Source of the DNA: Rubrivivax sp.
Lineage (GTDB): Bacteria; Pseudomonadota; Gammaproteobacteria; Burkholderiales; Burkholderiaceae_C
Assembly (NCBI GenBank): GCA_020248945.1
Contig: JADCGQ010000007.1
Location: 1-64,000 of the forward strand
Length of the DNA stretch: 64,000 nucleotides
Direction of reading: 5' to 3'
Under the pieces are notes generated by a model. It worked only from the letters and a program-made list of their open reading frames with translations, ran no database searches and was not told where the DNA came from. Shown here piece after piece: positions 1 through 8,826 of this stretch (positions are counted from its first letter, which is position 1; every line of letters begins with the position of its first letter). The position numbers and the translations under genes were made by a program.

Positions 1-225
1 CTCAAGTCGAGCAGCGCAGGGAAGTCGGTGCGCAGCACCGACCGCCACACCTAGCGCCTGCACCGTGTACCGCCTGCCGCGACGCGCGATGCTGAAGACA
101 GGGCTTCGACAGGCTCAGCCCGAACGGAGGAGGCGATGAGGGGGGAAGGTTGAACGACCGCTCCGGCCGCCACGAGCCACTCGGCAGCAGATCCCAAGTT
201 GCCAGGCAGGCCCAGCGCTCCCGGG
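1..225. other. window edge without a convincing gene
   Basis: Nothing convincing is coded here. A copy of the dispersed repeat lies at 101-127. On the minus strand a GTG at base 50 directly follows an in-frame TAG and opens MWRSVLRTDFPALLDL before running off the edge. It could be the first residues of a gene following dadA, but 16 residues are too few to judge. Confidence 0.4.
101..127. repeat. dispersed 27-base repeat, copy 1
   Basis: The core CTTCGACAGGCTCAGCCCGA is part of a 27-base block that recurs without mismatch at 30156-30182. A diverged form lies at 58611-58658. The block is an imperfect palindrome (GGGCT/AGCCC and TTCG/CGAA arms). From memory, very similar short repeats are scattered through many Burkholderiales genomes. 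This copy is in non-coding DNA downstream of dadA. Confidence 0.8.
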
Positions 226-1491
226 TCATCCGTACCGCGCCATCGATAGCCCGCTCACGTCGATCTCCGGCTTCTTGCCGCTCACCAGATCGGCGATCAC
301 CCGCCCGGTGCCGCAGGCCATGGTCCAGCCGAGCGTGCCGTGGCCGGTGGCCAGCAGCAGGTTCTGCACGGACGTGGGGCCGACGATGGGCGTGCCGTCG
401 GGGGTCATCGGGCGCAGACCGCACCAGAAGCTGGCCTTGGAGACATCGCCGCCGTTCGGGAACAGGTCGGTGACCACATGCTCCAGCGTGCCGCGCCGCG
501 GTTCGCGCAGGTTCAGGCTGTAGCCCGCCAGCTCGGCGGTGCCACCCACACGAATGCGGTCGCCCAGCCGAGTGACTGCCACCTTGTGCGTCTCGTCCAT
601 GATGGTGCTCTCGGGCGCACCCGTGGCATCGGTGATGGGCACGGTGATCGAGTAGCCCTTCACCGGGTACACCGGGATGCGCAGGCCCACCGGCGCGAGC
701 AGCGTTGGGCTGTACGAACCCAGCGCCAGCACCACCTTGTCGGCGCGCAGCAGGCCGGCATCGGTGGGGCCGTTGGTGAATACGCCGGTGATGGCACCGC
801 CACCCACCTGCAAGGCCTCGATGCGGGTGTTCCAGCGGAACTTCACGCCCAGCGCCGCGGCCATCTCGGCCAGGCGGTTGCTGAACTGGAAGCAGTCGCC
901 GGTTTCGTCGTTCGGCAGCCGCAGCGCGCCGACGAACTTGTGCTGCGTGTGCTTCAGCGCCGGCTCGACCCGGCAGAAGCCGTCGCGGTCGAGCACCTCG
1001 AAGGGCACGCCATATTGCTTGAGCACCTCGACATCGCCGCCGATGCCGTCGAGCTGCTTCTGGGTGCGGAAGAGCTGCAGCGTGCCCTGGGCGCGGTCGT
1101 CGTAGGCGATGCCCGTCTCGGCCCGCAGCGCCTTCAGCACATCGCGGCTGTACTCCGCGATCGGCACCATGCGGCTCTTGTTCAGCGCGTAGGCCTTGGC
1201 CGTGCAGTTCGCCAGCATGGCCGCGCCCCAGCGCCACATGGCCGGGTCGAGCAGCGGCCAGATGACCAGCGGACTGTGCTGCATCAGCATCCACTTGATG
1301 GCCTTGATCGGCACGCCCGGCCCGGCCCAGGGCGCGCTGTAGCCGGGGCTGACCTCGCCCGCGTTGGCAAAGCTGGTTTCGAGCGCCGGGCCGCTCTGGC
1401 GGTCGATCAGTTCGACTTCGTGCCCGGCCCGGGCCAGGAAGTAAGCGCAGCTGACACCGATGACACCGCCGCCGAGAACCAATACCTTCAT
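226..1491 (-). CDS. dadA: D-amino acid dehydrogenase, small subunit type
   Basis: FAD-dependent, membrane-associated oxidase of the DadA family, which deaminates D-amino acids such as D-alanine to keto acids and passes electrons to the respiratory chain. The 421-residue product opens with the dinucleotide-binding loop [13 protein letters not shown] right at the N-terminus and ends in a DAO-type second FAD segment ([14 protein letters not shown], then [14 protein letters not shown]). Length fits the family, about 430 residues. The ATG at 1491 is preferred over an upstream in-frame start because the Rossmann strand begins there and AAAGG lies nine bases upstream. It diverges from an MFS permease across 91 bases. 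No alanine racemase gene (dadX) is adjacent. Confidence 0.93.
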   Translation of the reverse strand: MKVLVLGGGVIGVSCAYFLARAGHEVELIDRQSGPALETSFANAGEVSPGYSAPWAGPGVPIKAIKWMLMQHSPLVIWPLLDPAMWRWGAAMLANCTAKAYALNKSRMVPIAEYSRDVLKALRAETGIAYDDRAQGTLQLFRTQKQLDGIGGDVEVLKQYGVPFEVLDRDGFCRVEPALKHTQHKFVGALRLPNDETGDCFQFSNRLAEMAAALGVKFRWNTRIEALQVGGGAITGVFTNGPTDAGLLRADKVVLALGSYSPTLLAPVGLRIPVYPVKGYSITVPITDATGAPESTIMDETHKVAVTRLGDRIRVGGTAELAGYSLNLREPRRGTLEHVVTDLFPNGGDVSKASFWCGLRPMTPDGTPIVGPTSVQNLLLATGHGTLGWTMACGTGRVIADLVSGKKPEIDVSGLSMARYG

Positions 1492-1582
1492 GCAGGATCG
1501 CCTTTGAGTCGCTGTCAAGTGTGGCGCCACTGTAGCCAGCACCTAGCAGGCAACGTGCCGCGTTTTCTTCGAGAATCGCCGA

Positions 1583-2800
1583 ATGAATCCCGTTTCGACC
1601 CCCGCCCGGCTGTCGATGACTCAGGTGCTGGTGTGCGGCGCACTGATCGTCACCTTGTCGATGGGCATCCGCCACGGCTTCGGGCTGTGGCTGCAGCCGA
1701 TCACCATGGACCGCGGCTGGAGCCGCGAGACCTTCGCCTTCGCGCTGGCAGTTCAGAACCTGGCCTGGGGCCTGGCCGGGCCGCTGGCGGGCATGTGGGC
1801 CGACCGCTTCGGCGCCTTCCGCGTGCTTGTCGTCGGCTCGGTGCTGTACGCGCTGGGCCTGGCGGTGATGGCCTCGGCCACCAGCGGCGCCGGTTTCCTA
1901 GGCGGCACGGGCTTGCTGCTGGGCATGGCGCAGGCGGGCACCACCTATGCAGTGATCTACGGCGTCATCGCGCGCAACGTCTCGGCCGAGAAGCGCTCGT
2001 GGGCCATGGGCGTCACCGCGGCGGCCGGCTCCTTCGGCCAGTTCCTGATGGTGCCGGTGGAGAACTGGCTCATCGCCGGCACCGGCTGGCAGAACGCGCT
2101 CTTCGTGCTCAGCCTGGCGGCGCTGCTGATCATTCCGCTGGCCTTCGGCCTGAAGGAGCCGCCGCGCGCGGCAGCCCCCGGCGTGCAGCAGAGCGTGGGC
2201 GCCGCGCTGAAGGAGGCCTTCACCTACCGCAGCTTCCTGCTCCTGATGGCAGGCTACTTCGTCTGCGGATTCCAGGTGGTGTTCATCGGCGTGCACCTGC
2301 CGAGCTACCTCAAGGACGGCGGCCTGTCGCCACAGGTGGCCACGGTGGCGCTGGCGCTGATCGGCCTGTTCAACGTGTTCGGCACCTATGCCGCCGGCTC
2401 ATTGGGACAGCGCCTGGCCAAACGCCACATCCTGGCCGCCATTTACCTGCTGCGCGCCGTGGCCATCGTGCTGTTCATCAGCCTGCCGCTCACGCCCATG
2501 AGCGTGTACGTGTTCTCGGCCGTGATGGGGCTCTTGTGGCTGAGCACCGTGCCCCCCACCAACGCCATCGTGGCGCAGATCTTCGGCGTGCAGTACATGA
2601 GCATGCTCGGCGGCTTCGTGTTCCTGAGCCACCAGGTCGGCAGCTTCATGGGCGTGTGGCTGGGCGGCCTGCTGTACGACGCCACCGGCAGCTACGACGT
2701 GGTCTGGTGGATTGCCATCGCGCTGGGCGTGTTCGCCGCGCTCGTGAACCTGCCCGTGCGCGAGACAGCCATCGTGCGCGCTCAACCGGCGGCCGCATGA
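1583..2800 (+). CDS. MFS transporter (oxalate/formate-antiporter-like)
   Basis: A 405-residue major facilitator superfamily permease with about twelve hydrophobic segments. The first cytoplasmic loop carries the family signature around GMWADRFGAFRVLVVG. The N-terminal half (GIRHGFGLWLQPITMDRGWS) resembles monocarboxylate and oxalate/formate transporters. Substrate is not readable from sequence. It diverges from dadA, so an amino or keto acid substrate is possible but inferred only from context. An in-frame ATG eleven codons later (1616) is a possible alternative start. Its stop overlaps the start of a 45-codon gene (ATGA). Confidence 0.85.
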   Translation: MNPVSTPARLSMTQVLVCGALIVTLSMGIRHGFGLWLQPITMDRGWSRETFAFALAVQNLAWGLAGPLAGMWADRFGAFRVLVVGSVLYALGLAVMASATSGAGFLGGTGLLLGMAQAGTTYAVIYGVIARNVSAEKRSWAMGVTAAAGSFGQFLMVPVENWLIAGTGWQNALFVLSLAALLIIPLAFGLKEPPRAAAPGVQQSVGAALKEAFTYRSFLLLMAGYFVCGFQVVFIGVHLPSYLKDGGLSPQVATVALALIGLFNVFGTYAAGSLGQRLAKRHILAAIYLLRAVAIVLFISLPLTPMSVYVFSAVMGLLWLSTVPPTNAIVAQIFGVQYMSMLGGFVFLSHQVGSFMGVWLGGLLYDATGSYDVVWWIAIALGVFAALVNLPVRETAIVRAQPAAA

Positions 2801-2934
2801 CGACATCGCAGCGCCGCGGCTTGCGCGTCCTGGCCTTCGGCGCCAGCGGCTGCGCGCTGGCGGCCGTGTTCCTGGCCTACCTCGACCCCGATCTGATGCT
2901 CGAGCTGGCCAACCAGGTGTGGGCCTGCTTCTGA
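2797..2934 (+). CDS. small single-span membrane protein, 45 residues
   Basis: An ATGA overlap couples this frame to the upstream MFS gene. The product MTTSQRRGLRVLAFGASGCA... has a basic N-terminus, one hydrophobic helix (about residues 10-27) and an acidic amphipathic end rich in leucine. It looks like a small inner-membrane protein, perhaps a partner of the permease. The methyltransferase start lies inside its last codons. I do not recognise a family. Support is the tight overlap on both sides and the clear helix. Confidence 0.5.
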   Translation: MTTSQRRGLRVLAFGASGCALAAVFLAYLDPDLMLELANQVWACF

Positions 2935-3488
2935 CGGCAGGCCCAGCCCCTTCGGCCTGGGTCACCCGCTTCGTGCCGCTGCTGCGGCCCGGTGGCACCG
3001 TGCTCGACCTGGCCTGCGGCAGCGGCCGCCACACCCGGGAGCTGGCGGCGCGAGGCTTTGCCATGACGGCCGTCGACCGCGACGTCGAGGCGGTGGCGCC
3101 ACTGAAGGCCTGCGCGGAGGTGATCGTCGCCGACATCGAAGCCGGCCCCTGGCCGCTGGCCGGCCGGCGCTTCGACGGCATCGTCGTCACCAACTACCTG
3201 TGGCGGCCGCTGCTGCCGCGCATCGCCGAGGCCCTGGCCGACGGCGGGGTGCTGATCTACGAGACCTTTGCGCAGGGCCAGGAGACCATCGGCCGCCCGT
3301 CGCGCCCCGAGTTCCTGCTCGCCCCGGGCGAGCTGCTGCAGGCCTTTGCCACGCTGCGCGTCGTGGCCTTCGAAGACGGCTTCGAGAACCCGCCCGCCCC
3401 TGCTGCGCCCCGCTTCGTGCAGCGGCTGGCCGCGGTGCGCCCGGGCGCGGCGGAGCCGCCCGGTAAACTCGCACGTTTTCCCCTCTGA
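2919..3488 (+). CDS. class I SAM-dependent methyltransferase
   Basis: A short 189-residue Rossmann-fold methyltransferase. Motif [18 protein letters not shown], appears around residues 25-41, followed by an acidic residue after strand 2 (AVDRD) and motif-IV-like [11 protein letters not shown]. It resembles the TehB/UbiE-like small methyltransferases; the substrate is unknown. The GTG start overlaps the preceding 45-codon gene by 16 bases, suggesting one transcript with the MFS gene. dapA follows after 29 bases. Confidence 0.8.
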   Translation: MGLLLTAGPAPSAWVTRFVPLLRPGGTVLDLACGSGRHTRELAARGFAMTAVDRDVEAVAPLKACAEVIVADIEAGPWPLAGRRFDGIVVTNYLWRPLLPRIAEALADGGVLIYETFAQGQETIGRPSRPEFLLAPGELLQAFATLRVVAFEDGFENPPAPAAPRFVQRLAAVRPGAAEPPGKLARFPL

Positions 3489-3517
3489 ACCCGGGCCCGG
3501 CCTGGGCCGAGCGTCCC

Positions 3518-4405
3518 ATGAGCCTCACCCACCCCATCGTTGGCAGCATCGTGGCCCTGGTCACGCCGATGAACGACGACGGCCGGGTCGATTTCGAGGC
3601 CTACAAGCGCCTCATCGACTGGCACGTCGCCGAAGGCACCGACTGCATCGGCGTGGTCGGCACCACGGGCGAATCGCCCACGGTGAGCATGGAGGAAAAC
3701 TGCGAGCTCATCCGCGTGGCCGTGCAGCACGCGGCCGGCCGCGTGCCGGTGATGGCCGGCACCGGCGCCAACAGCACGGCCGAGGCCATCGAACTGGCGC
3801 GCTTTGCCAAGAGCGTGGGCGCCGACTGCCACCTGTCGGTGGTGCCGTACTACAACAAGCCCTCGCAGGAAGGCATCTACCGCCACTTCAAGGCCATCGC
3901 CGAGGCGGTGGAGCTGCCGCTGGTGCTCTACAACGTGCCCAGCCGCACGGTGGCCGACATGCAGCCCGAGACCGCGCTGCGCCTGGCGCAGCTGCCGGGC
4001 GTCATCGGCATCAAAGAGGCCTCCGGCGACATCGCCCGCGCTGCCTGGCTGATCAAGCAGGCGCCGAAGTCCTTCGCCGTGTACTCCGGCGACGACAGCA
4101 CGGCCGTGGCGCTGATGCTGCTGGGCGGCCGCGGCAACGTCAGCGTCACCGCCAACCTCGCGCCGCGGCGCATGCACGAGATGTGCGTCGCCGCCATCGA
4201 AGGCGACGTGCGGCGGGCCACGGCCCTGCACATGGAACTTCTGCCGCTGCACAAGCATCTGTTCTGCGAGCCGAGCCCGGCGCCGGCGAAGTGGGCGCTG
4301 TCGCAGATGGGCCGCTGCAGCCAGCACGTGCGCCTGCCGCTGTTGCCACTCACCGACGCCGGCCAGGCGCTGGTGCGCGCCGCCATGAACGACTGCGGGC
4401 TCTGA
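3518..4405 (+). CDS. dapA: 4-hydroxy-tetrahydrodipicolinate synthase
   Basis: Condenses pyruvate with aspartate semialdehyde, the first dedicated step of lysine and diaminopimelate synthesis in the cytoplasm. At 295 residues it matches the TIM-barrel family length. The Schiff-base lysine is K166 (GIKEASGDI), the catalytic tyrosine Y138 (YNVPSRT), and the GTTGES loop is present. It begins a pair with bamC 26 bases downstream, the dapA-bamC order familiar from proteobacteria. Confidence 0.97.
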   Translation: MSLTHPIVGSIVALVTPMNDDGRVDFEAYKRLIDWHVAEGTDCIGVVGTTGESPTVSMEENCELIRVAVQHAAGRVPVMAGTGANSTAEAIELARFAKSVGADCHLSVVPYYNKPSQEGIYRHFKAIAEAVELPLVLYNVPSRTVADMQPETALRLAQLPGVIGIKEASGDIARAAWLIKQAPKSFAVYSGDDSTAVALMLLGGRGNVSVTANLAPRRMHEMCVAAIEGDVRRATALHMELLPLHKHLFCEPSPAPAKWALSQMGRCSQHVRLPLLPLTDAGQALVRAAMNDCGL

Positions 4406-4431
4406 TCCCCGCAGCCCCCGAACCCGAACCG

Positions 4432-5607
4432 ATGAGCTCACCCTTGCGCAACTCCTCCCGCCCGGCCCTGCCCCTGCGCGCCCATGAACGCGCTGTCGCA
4501 CGCGCCGTCGCCGCGGCCCTCACCGCGCTGCTGGTCGCGGGCTGCGGCAGCCTCGGTGGCGACACCATCGACTACCGCGGCACCGTCGTGCGCGCCAAGC
4601 CGCTCGACGTGCCGCCCGACCTGACGCAGCTCGCACGCGACTCGCGCTACCAGACGCAGGGCGGCGTCGTCAGTGCGGCTGCGTCGAACGTGCCCACCGC
4701 GGCCGGCGCTGCACCGGCCGCGACGGTGGCCGTGGCCACGGTGGTCAACATGCGCATCGAGCGCAGCGGTCAGCAGCGCTGGCTCGTGGTGCCCACCGCA
4801 CCCGAGCAGCTGTGGCCGCAGCTGCGCGCCTTCTGGGAGGCGCGCGGCTTCCAGATCGCGATGGAAGACGCCAAGGCCGGCGTCATCGAGACCAACTGGT
4901 CCGAGAACCGCGGCAAGCTGCCCAACGACGTGGTGCGCAACCTGCTCGGCCGCCTCGCCGGCAACCTGTTCGACACCGGCGAGCGCGATCAATTCCGCAC
5001 CCGGCTCGAGCGCACCGAGCTCGGTGGCAAGGTCAGCACCGAGGTCTTCATCAGCCACCGCGGCATCGAGGAGGCCGTCTTGTCGCCCACCGGCGCCCGC
5101 GACGACAACACCACGCGCTGGCGCCTGCGCCCGAGCGACCCGCAGCTCGAGGCCGAGATGCTGGCGCGGCTGATGGTCAGCCTGGGCGGGCCGCAGGACG
5201 TGGCCGCGGCCCGCACCACCGTGGCCGCCGCACCCGAAGCCCCGGCACGCGCGCGGCTGGTGGTGGACGGCGCCGCCATCGAGGTCGACGAGCCCTTCGA
5301 CCGCGCCTGGCGCCGCGTCGGCCTGGCACTCGACCGGGGCGGCTTCACCGTCGAAGACCGCGACCGCTCGCTCGGCCTGTACTACGTGCGCTACATCGAC
5401 CCGAAGAGCCTGGGCAAGGAAGAGCCGGGCTTCTGGTCCAAGCTGTTCGGCAACACCGACAACCCGCTCGAGGTGCGGCGCTTCCGTGTCGCGGTGCGCG
5501 CCAACGGCCCGCAGACGGTGGTGGCCATCATGAACTCGGCGGGCGCTGCGGACACTGGCGAGAACGGCAAGCGCGTCGCCGCACAACTGCTGGCCGAGCT
5601 GCGCTGA
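4432..5607 (+). CDS. bamC: outer-membrane assembly lipoprotein BamC
   Basis: Lipoprotein component of the BAM complex that inserts beta-barrel proteins into the outer membrane. The 391-residue product has a signal peptide ending in the lipobox LLVAGC (Cys38), the conserved N-terminal stretch that follows (DYRGT...PLDVPPDL), and two helix-grip halves joined by an Ala/Pro-rich linker near residues 255-275. The downstream terminator at 5636 ends the dapA-bamC unit. The ATG at 4432 gives a longer than usual n-region; a later start is possible. Confidence 0.93.
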   Translation: MSSPLRNSSRPALPLRAHERAVARAVAAALTALLVAGCGSLGGDTIDYRGTVVRAKPLDVPPDLTQLARDSRYQTQGGVVSAAASNVPTAAGAAPAATVAVATVVNMRIERSGQQRWLVVPTAPEQLWPQLRAFWEARGFQIAMEDAKAGVIETNWSENRGKLPNDVVRNLLGRLAGNLFDTGERDQFRTRLERTELGGKVSTEVFISHRGIEEAVLSPTGARDDNTTRWRLRPSDPQLEAEMLARLMVSLGGPQDVAAARTTVAAAPEAPARARLVVDGAAIEVDEPFDRAWRRVGLALDRGGFTVEDRDRSLGLYYVRYIDPKSLGKEEPGFWSKLFGNTDNPLEVRRFRVAVRANGPQTVVAIMNSAGAADTGENGKRVAAQLLAELR

Positions 5608-5635
5608 ACGCCCACCGGGCGCCGACGCGCCCATG

Positions 5636-5666
5636 AAAAAGGCCGCCCTCGGGGCGGCCTTTTTTT
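5636..5666. terminator. bidirectional intrinsic terminator between bamC and a convergent lipoprotein gene
   Basis: Inverted repeat GGCCGCCC/GGGCGGCC around a short CTC-type loop, flanked by AAAAA on the left and TTTTTTT on the right. It therefore works in both directions, for bamC on the plus strand and for the minus-strand gene ending at 5705. Confidence 0.92.
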
Positions 5667-5704
5667 GTCGAACGGGTGTCAGTGCAGGCCGTGAGGCCGC
5701 GCGA

Positions 5705-5887
5705 TCACTTCGAAGCGGCAGAGGCGGGGGCCGAGGCGGCGGGAGCGGCGGGCGCCATCGCGGGGGCCGGAGCCGGGGCGGGGGCAGCAGCCGGAGCCGG
5801 AGCCGGCGCAGGAGCCTCTTCCTTCTTGCCGCAGGCGGCCAGGGCGAAGGTGGCAACCAGGGTGGCCAGAACGAGTGACTTGTTCAT
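5705..5887 (-). CDS. small Ala/Pro-rich lipoprotein
   Basis: A 60-residue product. It has a signal peptide with lipobox LAAC (Cys19 region, then GKKEE), then a tail made almost only of Pro-Ala repeats and ending SAASK. Such short lipoproteins are common in Burkholderiales and have no assigned role; a periplasm-spanning or peptidoglycan-contacting tether is a guess. GAGGA lies ahead of the ATG. The upstream gap carries a perfect 6-base inverted repeat (5990-6005). It shares the terminator at 5636-5666 with bamC. Confidence 0.75.
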   Translation of the reverse strand: MNKSLVLATLVATFALAACGKKEEAPAPAPAPAAAPAPAPAPAMAPAAPAASAPASAASK

Positions 5888-5989
5888 GATCTAAAGACGT
5901 CCTCAAAGGGGTGGGTTCAGGTGGCAGGCCGGGCAGCTGCGAGGTATGAATCCCCACTCGCCACCCAACCGCGCATTCTATTCACAAGA

Positions 5990-6005
5990 CTAGGGCATAC
6001 CCTAG
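5990..6005. promoter_or_regulatory. perfect inverted repeat upstream of the small lipoprotein gene
   Basis: CTAGGG-CATA-CCCTAG overlaps the stop codon of the gene ending at 6002 and lies about 105 bases upstream of the lipoprotein start. It is not followed by a T-run, so an operator is more likely than a terminator. The binding protein is unknown. Confidence 0.4.
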
Positions 6006-6526
6006 AGGCCCAGCGTCGTCACCGGAAAACCAGGGCTGGAGCGTTGCAAAACCGCATCAACCGGGTCGTGCCAGTGCAGCCGCGTGCGCGGCTCCAGCGA
6101 GGCGCGACCGCGGCCCTGCACCGGATCGAGGCGCACCACACTGACGCGGCGGTCGTCGAGCAGCAGGGTCGGCAGCGTGCCGGTCAGTTCTTCGGGCGCG
6201 ACGAAGGGCGAGATGGCGTGCGACCAGTCGCGGCGCCAGACCACGAAGCGCGGGTGCAGGCGGGCGAAGTCGTCGTAGCCCGCCGCCAGCAACACGAGCC
6301 GGCGCTGCGGCAGTCGCAGCCAGCCGGCCAGTGCCGACAACAGCGCCGCGTCGTCCCAGGGCCAGTTCTCGCCGAAGGCAATGTCCACCGCCGTGATGCA
6401 CCGTGCGCCGTCGGCGATGGCGGTCTGCACGCCCCAGCGAATGGCAGGCGCGAAGTCTTCCGGGCCGGCGATCGCGGGCGGGGCGGACGACGGGGCGGAC
6501 GACGGGGTTTGTGCAGGCTCGCTCAT
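6002..6526 (-). CDS. conserved protein of unknown function, coupled to the ribosomal hydroxylase gene
   Basis: A 174-residue protein without signal peptide. The first 25 residues are Ser/Ala/Pro-rich and the remainder is globular, with conserved-looking segments RLVLLAAGYDDFARLHP and HPRFVVWRRDWSHAI. I cannot assign a domain with confidence. Its ATG overlaps the stop of the upstream cupin gene (ATGA, 6523-6526), so the two are translationally coupled and probably act in the same cell process. The stop lies in the palindrome at 5990-6005. Confidence 0.7.
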   Translation of the reverse strand: MSEPAQTPSSAPSSAPPAIAGPEDFAPAIRWGVQTAIADGARCITAVDIAFGENWPWDDAALLSALAGWLRLPQRRLVLLAAGYDDFARLHPRFVVWRRDWSHAISPFVAPEELTGTLPTLLLDDRRVSVVRLDPVQGRGRASLEPRTRLHWHDPVDAVLQRSSPGFPVTTLGL

Positions 6527-7737
6527 CGGGGTTCTCCAGGTTCGGCGGCGCGCAGCCAGCCATCGTGCAGCCATTGGTCGAGCAGCGCCGCGGCGCCGGG
6601 GCTCAGGCGCCGGCGATCGGCGGCACGCAGGCGGCGCTGATCGGCCAGCCGGCGCATCAGCGTCGCATCGCGGCCGGCGGCCTCGAAGGCCTGGCCGTTG
6701 ATGAACACGTGGTGGGCGTCGTAGAGCATGCGGCTGCGCGCGTCGAGCACCACGTCGCCATCCGCCGCCGCCCCGGCCTCGAACCACACGCCGGGCTTGG
6801 GCTCGCTGAGCGATTCGCCCAGGGCCCGCGCCAGCCAGCGCGGATCGTCGTTGATCGCGCGCTCCACCGCCTCGCGCGCGAACTCGGCCAGCTCTGCCGG
6901 CAGCGCCGCCGGCGTGGGGGTGGCCGCCTGGCGCGGGTCACGGTAGCGGCGGCCGCCGGGCTCGGCGCTGGCGCCGCGTTCGTCGGCCAGCGAGTCAGCC
7001 ACTTCGTCGGCCAGCCGGGCGATGAGATCGGCCGCCAGCTCGTGCGCCGAGGGCGCGCGAAAGCCCACCGAACACGTCATGCAGTCGCCGCCGACGGCAT
7101 CGCCATCGTGGCCCCAGCGGGGCGGCAGGTAGAGCATGTCGCCGGGCTCGAGCACCCACTCCTGATCGGGCTCGAAGTGCTGCAACAGCTTCAGCGGCGC
7201 GCCGGGCACGAAACGGTCGTCCCGGCCCTTGCCCAGCGGGCCGATGCGCCAGCGGCGGCGGCCCTGCACCTGCAGCAGGAACACGTCGTAGGCATCGAGG
7301 TGCGGCCCGACACCGCCGCCGTCGCTGGCCCACGACACCATCAGGTCGTCGAGCCGCGCATCGGGCACGAAGCGGAAGGCCTCGAGCATCTGGCGCGCGG
7401 CCGGCACGTGCAGGTCCAGGCCCTGCACCAGCAGCGTCCAGCCCGGGCGCGATGCCGGTGGCAGCACGCGCCGGGCGAAGGGGCCGTGGCGCACGCGCCA
7501 GCCGGCACCGCGGGCGCCGGCGGCCGCAGGGCGCTCCACCAGGCGCGACTCCACGCCTTCGGCAGCGGCCAGCTCGAACAGCGCCGGCCGCGCCAGCGGC
7601 GGCATCACGCCCGGCCAGGCCTGGCGCACCAGCAGCGGCTTCTTCTGCCAGTGGCGGCGCATGAAGACGGCCGGGCTCAGGCCGCCGAGCAGCGGCGTCG
7701 GCGTGTCGATCTCGGGCAGCTCGGGCAGGGTGCTCAT
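6523..7737 (-). CDS. roxA: cupin/JmjC oxygenase, ribosomal protein uL16 arginine hydroxylase type (RoxA/YcfD)
   Basis: A 2-oxoglutarate/Fe(II) oxygenase. Family members hydroxylate an arginine of ribosomal protein uL16. The 404-residue product has the YcfD N-terminal segment around HWQKKPLLVRQAWP, a JmjC double-stranded beta-helix with iron ligands H146 and D148 (GPHLDAYDVFLLQVQG) and H210 (PPRWGHDG), and a C-terminal winged-helix-like part. Length is close to E. coli YcfD (373). It is coupled by ATGA to the 174-residue gene downstream and diverges from slyD across 65 bases. Confidence 0.85.
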   Translation of the reverse strand: MSTLPELPEIDTPTPLLGGLSPAVFMRRHWQKKPLLVRQAWPGVMPPLARPALFELAAAEGVESRLVERPAAAGARGAGWRVRHGPFARRVLPPASRPGWTLLVQGLDLHVPAARQMLEAFRFVPDARLDDLMVSWASDGGGVGPHLDAYDVFLLQVQGRRRWRIGPLGKGRDDRFVPGAPLKLLQHFEPDQEWVLEPGDMLYLPPRWGHDGDAVGGDCMTCSVGFRAPSAHELAADLIARLADEVADSLADERGASAEPGGRRYRDPRQAATPTPAALPAELAEFAREAVERAINDDPRWLARALGESLSEPKPGVWFEAGAAADGDVVLDARSRMLYDAHHVFINGQAFEAAGRDATLMRRLADQRRLRAADRRRLSPGAAALLDQWLHDGWLRAAEPGEPR

Positions 7738-7802
7738 GGGCCTGATTGTGGGCGCGGCGATCGGCCGGGTGATCGGCGTGGAGGCTGTGCCATCATCGTC
7801 CG

Positions 7803-8324
7803 ATGATCATTGCCGCACCCTGCGTCGTGAGCCTGACCTGGCAGCTCTCCGACGCCACGAACCAGGCCATCGACGAACTGGCCGAGCCCGTGGAGTTCTT
7901 CTACGGCGGCGACGACCTGCTGGCCAAGGTCGAAGAAGCGCTCGCCGGCCACGAAGAAGGCGCCGAGCTCAGCCTGCAGCTCGAGCCCGAGCAGGCCTTC
8001 GGCGTCTACGAGCCCGAGCTGGTGTGCTTCGAGGAGCGCAAGCTGTTCCCCGAGGCGCTGGAGCCCGGCATGGCCTTCGAGGGCCTGCCCGAAGGCGCGG
8101 CAACGCCCGACATGCCGGCCGACCGCGTCTACCTCGTCACCGAGATCTACCCCTCGCACGTGGTGCTCGATGGCAACCACCCGCTGGCGGGCATGGCGCT
8201 GCGCCTGCGCCTGAAGGTGCGCGGCGTGCGCGAGGCCAGCGACGACGAGATCGAGGCGCGCAGCGTCGGCGGCGGTTTCGTCTCGGTGCTCGACGGGCGG
8301 CCGGCGGGCGACCCGGTTCACTGA
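7803..8324 (+). CDS. slyD: FKBP-type peptidyl-prolyl isomerase, SlyD-like
   Basis: Cytoplasmic prolyl isomerase/chaperone of the SlyD group. The 173-residue product has the FKBP core split by an insert-in-flap domain (GVYEPELVCFEERKLFP region). DGNHPLAGMALRLRLKVRGV is the conserved return to the FKBP strand. Unlike E. coli SlyD it lacks a long His/Cys-rich nickel-binding tail. Start ATG 7803. A hairpin at 8330-8349 separates it from the convergent dut gene. Confidence 0.9.
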   Translation: MIIAAPCVVSLTWQLSDATNQAIDELAEPVEFFYGGDDLLAKVEEALAGHEEGAELSLQLEPEQAFGVYEPELVCFEERKLFPEALEPGMAFEGLPEGAATPDMPADRVYLVTEIYPSHVVLDGNHPLAGMALRLRLKVRGVREASDDEIEARSVGGGFVSVLDGRPAGDPVH

Positions 8325-8329
8325 ACAGC

Positions 8330-8349
8330 GGCGCGGCCGAGGCCGCGCC
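8330..8349. terminator. strong hairpin between convergent slyD and dut
   Basis: GGCGCGGCC-GA-GGCCGCGCC forms a nine-base-pair perfect stem directly after the slyD stop and 11 bases before the dut stop. There is no T-run on either side, so termination efficiency is uncertain. Confidence 0.5.
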
Positions 8350-8360
8350 CAAGCACGCGT

Positions 8361-8810
8361 TCAGGCCGTGCCGGTGGAGCCGAAGCCGCCGCTGCCGCGT
8401 TCGCTGGCGCCGAACTGCTCGACGACGCGCCAGCGCGCCTGCACCACCGGCACGATGACCATCTGCGCGATGCGCTCCAGCGGCTGCACCGCGTAGGCCA
8501 CGCGGCCGCGGTTCCAGCAGCTCACCATCAGCGGGCCCTGGTAGTCGCTGTCGATCAGGCCCACCAGGTTGCCCAGCACGAGGCCGTGCTTGTGGCCGAG
8601 GCCCGAACGCGGCAGCAGCATCGCGGCCAGGCCCGGGTCGCCGATGTGCATGGCCAGGCCGGTCGGGATGAGCTCGGCCTGGCCCGGCTCCAGCACCAGC
8701 GGTGCGTCGATGCAGGCGCGCAGGTCGAGGCCGGCGCTGCCGGCGGTGGCGTAGGCCGGCAGGCTGCTGGCCACACGCGCATCGAGGATGCGCAGATCGA
8801 TCGTCGTCAT
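8361..8810 (-). CDS. dut: dUTP diphosphatase
   Basis: Hydrolyses dUTP to dUMP, keeping uracil out of DNA and feeding thymidylate synthesis. The 149-residue trimeric-type dUTPase shows its motifs: [10 protein letters not shown] (motif 1), [12 protein letters not shown] (motif 2), [15 protein letters not shown] (motif 3), [10 protein letters not shown] (motif 4) and a C-terminal Gly-rich arm [12 protein letters not shown] (motif 5). It lies 16 bases downstream of coaBC, the usual coaBC-dut order. Confidence 0.97.
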   Translation of the reverse strand: MTTIDLRILDARVASSLPAYATAGSAGLDLRACIDAPLVLEPGQAELIPTGLAMHIGDPGLAAMLLPRSGLGHKHGLVLGNLVGLIDSDYQGPLMVSCWNRGRVAYAVQPLERIAQMVIVPVVQARWRVVEQFGASERGSGGFGSTGTA

Positions 8811-8826
8811 GGGGCGGTGCGGGCTT

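Noticed and set aside
1521..1530. GTGGCGCCAC palindrome between dadA and the MFS gene
   Set aside because: A 10-base GC palindrome is expected by chance at this composition and has no symmetric extension.
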